DNA of 32,952 bases from Planctomycetota bacterium. GTDB lineage: Bacteria > Planctomycetota > Phycisphaerae > WQYP01. The stretch spans positions 1 through 32,952 of the forward strand of contig JAJYDU010000011.1 in NCBI GenBank assembly GCA_021790475.1, read 5' to 3'. Position 1 is the stretch's first letter. Each line of letters opens with the position of its first letter. Made by a program: the position numbers and the translations under genes. The notes below the pieces were generated by a model, which worked only from the letters and a program-made list of their open reading frames with translations, made no database searches and was not told the origin of the DNA. Below are positions 15,622-22,714 of this stretch, piece after piece.

Positions 15622-16841
15622 GACCAAATCCTCCGCCCGATCAGCCAAACAACAAATGCAAAACAAGCCAGTGATATCACCAATATCGTCCGCCAAAGCC
15701 ATGGCGACACACGGCTCCGCGCAGGCAAACCAGTAGCGCCGAGCGGGGGTGGCTTGGGCAAGACGGTTCTCGCGGTTGACTGAGCTGTGGAGCCGTCACG
15801 TGGTTCTTGTCCGTTCCCAACCGGTGCAGGCGGCTTGACAATCAAACTGCTGTCGTTCTGCTTGAGCAAAAGGTAAATCGCCGAGTCTGACATTTTGCGC
15901 GGACGGCTCTCGATGATAAAGCTGTGGTTGGTCCGTGTATCAAGCACACTGGCTCCTTTTGGAAATATGAGCAGATAACTGGATGGGATATTAGACTTCG
16001 AACCCAGTTTATAGTGCAGCCCTGTGAGCACCACTGTCTCAATGCATGCACCATGCAAACCATAAGGCAAAAATCTCGCAACAATCCGTCCCGGTAACTC
16101 GACGCCAGCGACGCTGCGGAAGTCCGAGCAGTACACGACATGCTCGCCGTCCCCTGGGGTCACAGAATCGCGAAAGCTAACAAGCTCAAGCATCGGTGTA
16201 AGCCGGAAAGTCCACCATTCAGTCCGTAGACCGCTGACACAGTTTACTACCAAGGTGTCGGCGCCACCGAGGCTGATCTTCATCTTCATGACATCCGCCG
16301 ATGTCAGCCAATGGCTGGCGCGCCAAGCCCGCAGCCCAAGCGCAACGTCAATCGTGGAATGCGGAAGCGGGGAGCTGTTGAAAATCTCGCCCAGCGGCCT
16401 ATTAGGCTCGTGGAGGTCCCAGATCAGCGATTCGGCGCGCTGCGGCGTATAGGTGTGAATTTCCTCGAGCAGCAGGCCAAGACCGGCACCACCGGGCACA
16501 ATCCGGCGCTCGTAAAGGGCCCGGCCGTGGAGAAACGAAAACCGGCATGTGAAACGTTGAATACCCATAGACAAAGACAAACGCCAATTCGGCTGGCTCG
16601 CCCTGAAACGTCTCCACCTCGCCACCAGGCTTGGAATAGGCGTATAATCAACCATCCGGTGGTAGGTAACCGTTAGATTCTCGATCTTTTTTATTCGGCG
16701 GATAACCCTGTCGAGGGTGGACAAGACGGACGCCGAAGAGGAAGTGTTCTGTGCGTGCGAGACCTCCGCACGCGCAACTCCCCTTGTCGGTAACTGAAGG
16801 ATCAGCCCGGCCAATAAAATTGCCACACGCGTAATCCGCAT
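15609..16841 (-). CDS. Secreted, C-terminally anchored protein of unknown function (possibly LolA-like)
   Basis: 410 residues. An N-terminal signal peptide (MRITRVAILLAGLILQLPT, cleavage near ARA/EV) and a C-terminal membrane segment with basic end (LWRTILVISLACFAFVVWLIG, then RRIWSWKR) predict a periplasmic protein held in the inner membrane. The mature part starts with a helix (STLDRVIRRIKKIENLTVTY) followed by beta-rich sequence, similar in outline to the other secreted protein of the cluster and loosely to LolA-type folds. No catalytic motif is evident. GGAG lies 8 bases before ATG 16841. It follows the small Cys-rich gene by 60 bases, and its 3' end overlaps the start of the DUF1573 gene, so all are likely one transcript. 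Confidence 0.7.
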   Translation of the reverse strand: MRITRVAILLAGLILQLPTRGVARAEVSHAQNTSSSASVLSTLDRVIRRIKKIENLTVTYHRMVDYTPIPSLVARWRRFRASQPNWRLSLSMGIQRFTCRFSFLHGRALYERRIVPGGAGLGLLLEEIHTYTPQRAESLIWDLHEPNRPLGEIFNSSPLPHSTIDVALGLRAWRASHWLTSADVMKMKISLGGADTLVVNCVSGLRTEWWTFRLTPMLELVSFRDSVTPGDGEHVVYCSDFRSVAGVELPGRIVARFLPYGLHGACIETVVLTGLHYKLGSKSNIPSSYLLIFPKGASVLDTRTNHSFIIESRPRKMSDSAIYLLLKQNDSSLIVKPPAPVGNGQEPRDGSTAQSTARTVLPKPPPLGATGLPARSRVSPWLWRTILVISLACFAFVVWLIGRRIWSWKR

Positions 16842-16901
16842 CGTTGTTTCTCCGATTTGACCATCTTTCCATCTGCCGAATAACGACCTAACCTAACACG
16901 A

Positions 16902-17198
16902 TCAGGCAATCTGGCCACAGGGGTCCGAGCCTGCACCGCAGCCATTCACATTCGCAGTTCCGGAGCCGATCGCCATTGTGCAACCGGAGTCGGCGTAAAT
17001 AACATACGAACCGCAAGGTACCATCGATCCTGCTGAACAGTAGTACTCAAAGTCAGCACCACCCGGCGGGGTGCAGGCATTGTATGCTTCCGCTGTGAGC
17101 ACCCAATAAGCGTCGAGCTGCGAGTTCCAAGAACACGGTTGAGCGCAGCCGGTGTACAAAGTGCAGCACTCGTATTCCTGTGGTTCACTGGCAGCCAT
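16902..17198 (-). CDS. Small cysteine-rich protein (ten Cys in 98 residues)
   Basis: 98 residues with ten Cys, many Gly, Ser and Tyr, few charged residues, and a balanced, protein-like composition; motifs include YECCTLYTGCAQPC and GCGAGSDPCGQIA at the C-terminal end. I recognise no family. No signal peptide is visible from this ATG. The ATG at 17198 lacks a ribosome binding site, whereas a near-perfect one (AAGGAGGAT) precedes ATG 17236 in another frame; a single frameshift in the run of six C/G at 17216-17221 would join them and lengthen the N terminus by about a dozen residues. It is the first gene of the cluster with the MauE-type and DUF1573 proteins, which suggests it is the oxidised substrate of that machinery. 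Confidence 0.6.
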   Translation of the reverse strand: MAASEPQEYECCTLYTGCAQPCSWNSQLDAYWVLTAEAYNACTPPGGADFEYYCSAGSMVPCGSYVIYADSGCTMAIGSGTANVNGCGAGSDPCGQIA

Positions 17199-17233
17199 CG
17201 CCGGCGGGCAGGCAAGGGGGGACGCGGAGGAAT

Positions 17234-17249
17234 CATGGGGATCCTCCTT
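17234..17249 (-). promoter_or_regulatory. Strong ribosome binding site whose start codon is out of frame with the Cys-rich gene
   Basis: On the minus strand AAGGAGGAT (17249-17241) is followed by CCCC and ATG (17236-17234), ideal spacing. Just upstream lies a small hairpin, TGCCT-ACCGGC-AGGCA (17249-17264), that could sequester the site. The ATG opens a 96-residue frame of Pro/Arg-rich, unlikely sequence, while the convincing Cys-rich frame is shifted. Confidence 0.5.
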
Positions 17250-17352
17250 GCCTACCGGCAGGCAGGCTTTTTACCGCACAGCCAAAGCCGGCACGGAGCT
17301 TCAGGCCGCCGTAAACTATTACACAAATATGTATATATGTCGTATGGTGATA

Positions 17353-17365
17353 CCCCCCCCCCCCC
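17353..17365. repeat. Homopolymer tract C13
   Basis: Thirteen consecutive C residues, directly followed by an ATATATATAG dinucleotide tract. It lies about 120 bases upstream of the strong ribosome binding site of the Cys-rich gene cluster (as G13 on that strand). Such tracts are prone to slippage and may alter promoter spacing, or may be mis-sized in the assembly. Confidence 0.9.
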
Positions 17366-17392
17366 ATATATATAGTCCCGGTCCGGCAGCTT

Positions 17393-17540
17393 GTGGTGCG
17401 GACCTCCAGGTCTGCCGTGCAACGACTGCGGGGTGGGAGACCGGTCGCCACAAAGTCCCCAGCCCGGTACGCCTCGCTTGGCAACGACTGCAGGTCGGGT
17501 GACCGGCGCCACAAATCTCCATCCCGGTGCGCCCGCTTGC
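17393..17540. repeat. REP-like palindromic repeats, partly in 62-base tandem
   Basis: GCAACGACTGC occurs at 17419 and 17481, and the following sequence is similar over the whole 62-base period (GCCACAAA, CCCGGT and CGCTTG recur in order). Each unit centres on a small palindrome: GACCT-CC-AGGTC at 17401-17412, GGT-GGGAG-ACC at about 17432-17442, and GGTC-GGGT-GACC at 17493-17504. This is typical of interspersed extragenic palindromic elements. The apparent proteins read through it are repetitive and were not annotated. Confidence 0.6.
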
Positions 17541-17871
17541 TGAGGCGCGGCTCTGTGGCAATTCCGGCAGGCATGGCGATAAGCCGTCTGCGACTCTGGC
17601 GTTCCTTGGCATTGGTTTACAAACGTGCATGGTCAGCCTCGTTTGCGTTACGCACAGCTTTTTTTCACCCATGCAGCCGCAACATGCGACGCGGCTGTAT
17701 ACCGAATACTTGGATAGTCTAATCCAATTCCGATAAAAAGCAAGAGAAAAATTGTCGGCCCGCGGTCAGGAATGTTGTAACTACTGGTTATACTGGCACT
17801 TACGCGCCTATAAATTATGAAGAGATATTGAAATTCCACCGCAGGCGAAGATTATTCCAAGGATTTCACAC

Positions 17872-17901
17872 ATTCGCCACAGTGAACTCGCCATGGCGAA
17901 T
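17872..17901. promoter_or_regulatory. Palindromes upstream of the thioredoxin pair, candidate operator
   Basis: TCGCCATGGCGA (17888-17899) is a perfect 12-base palindrome. It overlaps a wider inverted repeat ATTCGCC (17872-17878) / GGCGAAT (17895-17901). The distance of about 215 bases to the tlpA-like start allows a regulatory role, but no promoter could be tied to it. Confidence 0.25.
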
Positions 17902-18115
17902 CTACTTTTCTACTCAACGCCGAGGGCCCGAAGTATAGTCCCCAGAAAAGCATGATTTCCACACCGTGAACGGATACGAAAAAACTGCCGCGCGCATTCC
18001 CTGGATCGCCGGCCGCGCTATTTTACTTTTGCCCCGTCGAAACGTAACATATTCTCATGGATTGCAACGCCGGGGGATTTTCTTACCCTCCATCATTTTC
18101 AACAGGAGTGTTCCC

Positions 18116-19267
18116 ATGAATCCGCGAATGAAATATTACCTGGTCGGCGCGCTGGCCTGCCTGGCGGCGGCCGCCGTTTTACTGAACTTATCCGGCGTTT
18201 TAAGCGTATCGCGCGCCGCCGGCTCCGGCGCAACGCCTCCGGGCGAAAAAGCCGCCGTCGGCTCTCTCCAAACGAAGCTGCTCCGGGACGGCCGCAAACT
18301 GGATCATCTGCTGCGGGGCGCCGCGCCGACCGCTTTATTTACCGATGCCATACTGCGGGGCCGGATAGGGCCGAAAATTGTTCCAATACTGTGGGATATA
18401 GTTACGCGTGTCGATTCGTTTAGCAAACAATTTCCCGGCGCCGCCGCCCACGTCCGGTATCTGAAGTATCATTATCTGGCCCTGCTCGAACTGCTCGGCA
18501 ACGCCAGGGCCGCCGCCCGTTTGAAGGCGGCGCTCCGGAGCAAATCAAAAACCACGGTGCTGGCGGCCCAACTGGGCCGTTTGGAAGTGCAATGGTGGCA
18601 AAACGTTCATCATGCCGCCGGGCAACAAGCGGTTCTGCAACACTTGCGGAAATTGGTCCGCCAGGATCCCACCGATGATGATTTTACCGCCGTGGTCTAT
18701 TCCATGTTCCGCGGCGGCGCCGCCGACCATGCGATCGCGCTGGCGGTCCGCCATATTCTGCTCCATGAACTCAAAGGCCCGCTCGCCCGCGCCATCCAGA
18801 GTTCCCTCGAGGGTCCGCGGCGCCAACAGGCCCTGCTTAACAAACCTCTGGTAATTTCGGGCCCCACCATAACCGGAAAAAATTTCAGCAGCGCCCAATG
18901 GAAAGGCAAGGTGGTGGTGGTGGACTTCTGGGGAACGTGGTGCCCATGGTGCCGCCGCGCCATACCACACCTGGAAGCGCTCTATGCGAAGTATCACAAG
19001 CAGGGGTTTGATCTTCTGAGCGTGTCCAACGATCAGAGCAGAGCGACGCTTCGCAATTATCTCAAGGCCCATCCCCAAATGGTTTGGCCGCAGATATATG
19101 ATCCCGCCATGCCCGCCAAGTACAACATTGAAGGTTTTCCCACCCAGTTTGTAATCGACCGCGGCGGTGTGCTGCGGGATATTGTTGTCGGCTATAACCC
19201 GAAAGGGCTTACGCGGGACGTGACCCAATGGCTCAACCCCAAGCCGGTTTCGCTTCCGGGTAAGTAA
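18116..19267 (+). CDS. TlpA-like thioredoxin-domain protein, first of a tandem pair
   Basis: 383 residues from ATG 18116, chosen because AGGAG lies 7 bases upstream and the protein then begins with a membrane anchor or signal (YYLVGALACLAAAAVLLNLSG, about 7-27); the ORF track's 17966 start adds 50 unlikely residues. Residues about 45-240 form a helical domain of unknown function. The C-terminal third is a TlpA/AhpC-type thioredoxin: WKGKVVVVDFWGTWCPWCRR with active site CPWC (276-279), and the cis-Pro loop EGFPTQFVID. CPWC is unusual; WCPPC or WCGPC are the common forms. It should be extracytoplasmic and reduce or exchange disulfides. Only 79 bases separate it from its paralog, and it is divergent from the Cys-rich/MauE cluster. 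Confidence 0.85.
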   Translation: MNPRMKYYLVGALACLAAAAVLLNLSGVLSVSRAAGSGATPPGEKAAVGSLQTKLLRDGRKLDHLLRGAAPTALFTDAILRGRIGPKIVPILWDIVTRVDSFSKQFPGAAAHVRYLKYHYLALLELLGNARAAARLKAALRSKSKTTVLAAQLGRLEVQWWQNVHHAAGQQAVLQHLRKLVRQDPTDDDFTAVVYSMFRGGAADHAIALAVRHILLHELKGPLARAIQSSLEGPRRQQALLNKPLVISGPTITGKNFSSAQWKGKVVVVDFWGTWCPWCRRAIPHLEALYAKYHKQGFDLLSVSNDQSRATLRNYLKAHPQMVWPQIYDPAMPAKYNIEGFPTQFVIDRGGVLRDIVVGYNPKGLTRDVTQWLNPKPVSLPGK

Positions 19268-19346
19268 TCAGGCCTCGATTGGGCGCCTGGACAAGGGCTT
19301 TCCAGTGCCTTCGCAAATATCGCGAAAGAAAACCTGTCGGGTGGGA

Positions 19347-20558
19347 ATGATCGCCCGCCTGTCCGCCACTGTGCTCCTGGGTCTTGCGGGCGCCTGGAAT
19401 GTGTCGCGCGCCGCCGGCGGTTCATCCGCGGTCTTTCGGCGCGAAAAAACCGCCTTTGCCTGGCTGAAAATAAAGATCGGCGAAGACACTCGCCAACTCG
19501 AACATTTGTGGCGGGGGACTTCGCCCGCCGCCATGTTTACCGATGCGAAGCTGCGGGCCGGCCTCAAACCGAAGGTCGCCCCGATTATGTGGGATATTGT
19601 CACACGCGTTGATGCGTTCAACAGGCGATTTGCGAACTTCGCCGCGCATACCCGTTATCTGAAGTATCGTTATCTGGCCCTGCTCGAACTGCTCGGCAAC
19701 GCCCGGGCGACCGCTCGTTTGAAGGCGGCGCTCCAGAGCCAATCGGCCGCCACGAAACTGGCCGCTCGTATGGCTCGTCTGGATATCCGATGGTGGCGAA
19801 ATGCGCGGGACGCCACCGCCCAGGGCGCCGTGCTGGCCCAAGTGGAAAAGCTGGTCCGGCAAAACCCTCGCGACGACGATCTGACCGCCGTCGTGCTTTC
19901 GATGAGCCGGTGCGGCGCCGCCGACCAGACAATTGCCCATGAAGCCCGCCATATTCTGCTTGATGAACTCAAAAGCCCATTGGCCCGAGTGATCCAGACC
20001 TCCATCTTCGGCCCGCGGCGCCTCCGCTCATGGCTTGATAAGCCTCTCGTAATCCGTGGAATCGCCCTCGGCGGCAAACAGTTCAGCAACGCCGCCTGGA
20101 AACCGGCTGATGCGCGGGAAATGTTCGCGGCGGCCATCACCGACGGCAGGCCGTTCAGCAGCGCCGCCTGGAAAGGGAAAGTGGTTCTCGTTAATTTCTG
20201 GGCTGCATGGTGTCCTCCCTGCCGCGCGAGTATTTCAGATTTGGAATCATTTTACCGCAAGTACCACAGGAAGGGTTTGGAAATCGTCGGGATACCCAAT
20301 GACAACAGCGCCGCGGCTCTGGGCAGTTTTCTCCAGCAGCATCCGAAAATGGTATGGCCGGAGCTTTTTGATCCCCAGCGGCATGGCTGGAACCCCCTGT
20401 TGGCCCGGTATAATGTCAGCGCAATCCCGACGCAGTTCATTATCGATCAGCAGGGAATTCTCCGAGCCGTGATCGTCGGGTATAAACCCAGGCGAGTTGC
20501 GCGGGCCGTGCTGGCCCTGCTCGCCCCCAAGCCTGGTCCGCCGCACGGCGGACCATAA
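19347..20558 (+). CDS. TlpA-like thioredoxin-domain protein, second of a tandem pair
   Basis: 403 residues from ATG 19347, which starts a signal-peptide-like segment (MIARLSATVLLGLAGAWNVS, cleavage near RAA). It is clearly paralogous to the preceding gene over the whole length, including VRYLKYHY/TRYLKYRYLALLELLGNA in the helical domain. The thioredoxin active site is the commoner WCPPC (Cys 289 and 292), with AIPTQFIID as the cis-Pro loop. Just before it, FSNAAWK is repeated as FSSAAWK 24 residues later; the underlying 21-base segments at 20082 and 20154 differ at one base, so this insert arose by a 72-base duplication absent from the first paralog. Upstream GTG 19305 is less likely as a start. 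Probably periplasmic or envelope-bound. Confidence 0.85.
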   Translation: MIARLSATVLLGLAGAWNVSRAAGGSSAVFRREKTAFAWLKIKIGEDTRQLEHLWRGTSPAAMFTDAKLRAGLKPKVAPIMWDIVTRVDAFNRRFANFAAHTRYLKYRYLALLELLGNARATARLKAALQSQSAATKLAARMARLDIRWWRNARDATAQGAVLAQVEKLVRQNPRDDDLTAVVLSMSRCGAADQTIAHEARHILLDELKSPLARVIQTSIFGPRRLRSWLDKPLVIRGIALGGKQFSNAAWKPADAREMFAAAITDGRPFSSAAWKGKVVLVNFWAAWCPPCRASISDLESFYRKYHRKGLEIVGIPNDNSAAALGSFLQQHPKMVWPELFDPQRHGWNPLLARYNVSAIPTQFIIDQQGILRAVIVGYKPRRVARAVLALLAPKPGPPHGGP

Positions 20559-20608
20559 CGACTCCGGCGTTCGTCGAGTAGAGGCCTTAACGGAAAAGAC
20601 AGGGGAAC

Positions 20609-21124
20609 ATGGGACCACGCTCCAAGCGAACCAGCTATTACGAGGCCGCGTTCGAGGATTATTTGCGCCGCAAGGGATTGCCATACATCGCCGTGGACGA
20701 GGCGAAAAAGGCGCTTTTTGCCGGGGCTAAACTCAAAAGTTTTGATTTTGTCGTCTATCGGCCGCAAGGCGCCAACCTGCTGGTGGATGTGAAGGGCCGG
20801 AGTTGCGGCAAGGCCGCGAGCTCCAACGCCACGCTGCCCAACTGGGCCACTCGGGAAGACATCGACGATCTGCGGCAATGGCAGGAAATTTTCGGCGGCG
20901 GCTTTACCGCCATGTTTCTGTTCATATACCACTGGCCAAGTTCGCCTGACCAATCGCCCTTCAGGGAACTCTTTCAGTTTCAGGAACGCTGGTACGGTAT
21001 GTTGACCATCGGCGTCGGCGATTACCGCGCACACATGCGGGCCCGCTCGGAATCCTGGGGCACGGTCCATCTGCCCACCGCCGATTTTCGCCGTTTAGCC
21101 AAGCCGTTTGATGAGTGCTTGTAG
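20609..21124 (+). CDS. HYExAFE-family protein (nuclease-like fold suspected)
   Basis: 171 residues. The N-terminal SYYEAAFEDYLRRKG fits the HYExAFE motif of a family I know mainly from Planctomycetes, with Tyr in place of the first His. FDFVVYRPQGANLLVDVKGR resembles the D...(D/E)xK core of PD-(D/E)XK nucleases, so a DNA- or RNA-acting nuclease role is possible but unproven. No signal peptide or membrane segment, so it should be cytoplasmic. ATG 20609 has AGGGGA directly upstream, slightly close. It lies 50 bases after the second thioredoxin gene and is followed by a strong terminator, so it may be the last gene of that transcript. Confidence 0.75.
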   Translation: MGPRSKRTSYYEAAFEDYLRRKGLPYIAVDEAKKALFAGAKLKSFDFVVYRPQGANLLVDVKGRSCGKAASSNATLPNWATREDIDDLRQWQEIFGGGFTAMFLFIYHWPSSPDQSPFRELFQFQERWYGMLTIGVGDYRAHMRARSESWGTVHLPTADFRRLAKPFDECL

Positions 21125-21181
21125 ACTCTGGCTTGGCATTGGAATCCCGGGGCGCATAAAATGATCCGTATCCACGCCTCG

Positions 21182-21220
21182 CCGGTTCCGCCCGGCGCGC
21201 CGAGCGCGGGACCGGTTTTT
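21182..21220 (+). terminator. Rho-independent terminator after the HYExAFE gene
   Basis: A 10-base-pair stem, CCGGTTCCGC pairing with GCGGGACCGG (one G-T pair), encloses a GC-rich loop and is followed at once by TTTTT. It lies 57 bases after the HYExAFE stop and 24 bases before the next start, separating the two transcripts. Confidence 0.8.
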
Positions 21221-21243
21221 CCTTTAACGTAAGGTTCCGAACG

Positions 21244-22632
21244 TTGTTGTCCGGCAATTCCGAGGATTCCCCCAAAGCCCGGCGTTGGTGGACGGTGGGA
21301 ATATGGGCCGTTGTGACGGTTCTCACACTGATCCTGGCGATCCAGGCGCGCAATCGTCAGATTCATGATCTCGCCGCCGCGCACCCCGTAGACATCAACG
21401 ACTTCAACCGCTGGTTGCGAATGCTGCCGGGATTTCTCCATTCGCATCTGGCGATGCGCAACGACCTGTGGCCGATGCCGCCGCTGACGATTCTTTTGTT
21501 TTCTCCCTTTTCGCTCCTTTCTTTTCCCAACGCCCAGTTTGTGTGGGTGCTTTTCAAGCCGCTGCTGCTGGCAGTCATATTCTATTGCAGCCTGGGAATC
21601 GTCCGGCGGGCGGGTGGGAGGGTGGAATCTTTACCGCTGTTGCTTATCCTTCTGGCGTGGTTGTGGCCGGTAATCGGCGACATGCAGGAGGGGCAGGTGA
21701 ATCTGCTGATGCTGGCGCCGCTGGCGGCCGGGTTGTATTTTGCGCAGTCGGAAACAGCCTGGGGAGACCTTCTGGCAGGCGGCCTGATCGCCCTGGCGAC
21801 GTGTATCAAGGTCACCCCGATTATCTTTCTGATCTATTTGCTCTGGCGGAGACGTTGGCGCGCGGCGGCGGCCCTGGCCATCGGAGTTGTTTTCTGGCTT
21901 TATTTGCCATTAAGTCTGTTCGTCGGCTGGCGGCAATCGTTTCTGTGGAACCAGCAATATTTTCACATCATGATCCTGCCCTATGTGGTGCACGGCGCGG
22001 TGCAAGTTCCGACGGGAGAATCCATTCCCAGTTTCCTGCTGCGACTGCTTTCCCGCATACCGGCGTTTCATACGCACCACCACGGTGTGACCATATCCTA
22101 TTACGTGAATGTGTTAAATTTGTCCGTGCCCACATCTCGTCTGATTATTCGGTTGGTGCTGGTGGGTATCGGACTGGGCGGACTCTTCTGGATGCGCCGC
22201 CGACTGCCGACGTTGCGTTGCAGGCGCTACGTGCTGGAAATCGGCGCGATCGCCGCATTTATGCTCTGGGCGGAAGAGTGGTGCTGGGTTCCGCACTACG
22301 TGACGCTGATTTTCACGCTCATGGCGGCAGCCATGATCGCCACCGACCAATTCTCGCCCAGGGCGGCCGCGCGGCGGGCGCTGGCGGCGCTGGCGGCCGC
22401 CGCGTTTCTAATGGCGATGACCTCCGACGTGATCAAGATTTTCGGTCCGCACGCCGGCAACTGGGGGCGGACCATTGATCCCGCATTATTTGCGGGTATT
22501 TTGCTGGTGCTGGCGATCATGACCACCGGCTATTCCCATGCCGCGGCTATTGCCCCCGGCCAATCCGTACCCCAGCCGCCGCCGCAGGTTGCGCCTCCGG
22601 GACGGAAAGTCGAAAGCCCTGAGCGTTCGTGA
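21244..22632 (+). CDS. Polytopic membrane glycosyltransferase, GT87/DUF2029-like
   Basis: 462 residues with about ten hydrophobic segments. The pattern fits GT87 polyprenyl-phosphate-sugar-dependent mannosyl/arabinosyl transferases of GT-C type: an early Asp-rich extracytoplasmic loop (HPVDINDFNRW), MPPLTILLFSPFSLL, GQVNLLMLAPLAAGLYF and CIKVTPIIFLIYLLW. The donor would be a lipid-linked sugar on the outer face of the inner membrane. The C-terminal tail is Pro-rich. The start is uncertain: TTG 21244 is the longest option with AAGG about 9 bases upstream, and there is no ATG before the first membrane segment. It follows a terminator and ends convergent to the next gene across 82 bases. Confidence 0.8.
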   Translation: MLSGNSEDSPKARRWWTVGIWAVVTVLTLILAIQARNRQIHDLAAAHPVDINDFNRWLRMLPGFLHSHLAMRNDLWPMPPLTILLFSPFSLLSFPNAQFVWVLFKPLLLAVIFYCSLGIVRRAGGRVESLPLLLILLAWLWPVIGDMQEGQVNLLMLAPLAAGLYFAQSETAWGDLLAGGLIALATCIKVTPIIFLIYLLWRRRWRAAAALAIGVVFWLYLPLSLFVGWRQSFLWNQQYFHIMILPYVVHGAVQVPTGESIPSFLLRLLSRIPAFHTHHHGVTISYYVNVLNLSVPTSRLIIRLVLVGIGLGGLFWMRRRLPTLRCRRYVLEIGAIAAFMLWAEEWCWVPHYVTLIFTLMAAAMIATDQFSPRAAARRALAALAAAAFLMAMTSDVIKIFGPHAGNWGRTIDPALFAGILLVLAIMTTGYSHAAAIAPGQSVPQPPPQVAPPGRKVESPERS

Positions 22633-22714
22633 AGGAAAGTTTACCTCTGTAATTTACGCCCTTTATTGGCAGCAGGCGCAAAAATTCCCAAAAAGTGAAA
22701 ACGGATAGTGAAAA

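Larger units (their letters stand above)
17237..18115. other. Long gene-free divergent region with repeats and palindromes
   Basis: About 880 bases between the Cys-rich gene and the divergent thioredoxin gene, AT-richer than its surroundings in parts. It contains a hairpin near 17249-17264, an AT-rich block 17310-17345, a run of thirteen C at 17353-17365, a REP-like tandem repeat region 17393-17540, and palindromes at 17872-17901. ORFs on both strands here are repeat-derived or low complexity and not believable as genes. It should contain the promoters of both flanking transcription units, but I could not place a convincing -35/-10 pair. Confidence 0.6.

Noticed and set aside
16946-17236. 96-residue minus-strand ORF with the strong ribosome binding site
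   Set aside because: Sequence is Pro/Arg-rich and overlaps the much more protein-like Cys-rich frame; the site itself was kept as an observation.
17393-17540. Considered as a CRISPR array
   Set aside because: Only two long imperfect units with no constant repeat and unique spacers, and no cas genes nearby.
18545-19228. 227-residue minus-strand ORF across the first TlpA-like gene
   Set aside because: Exact antisense of a thioredoxin domain; no independent features.
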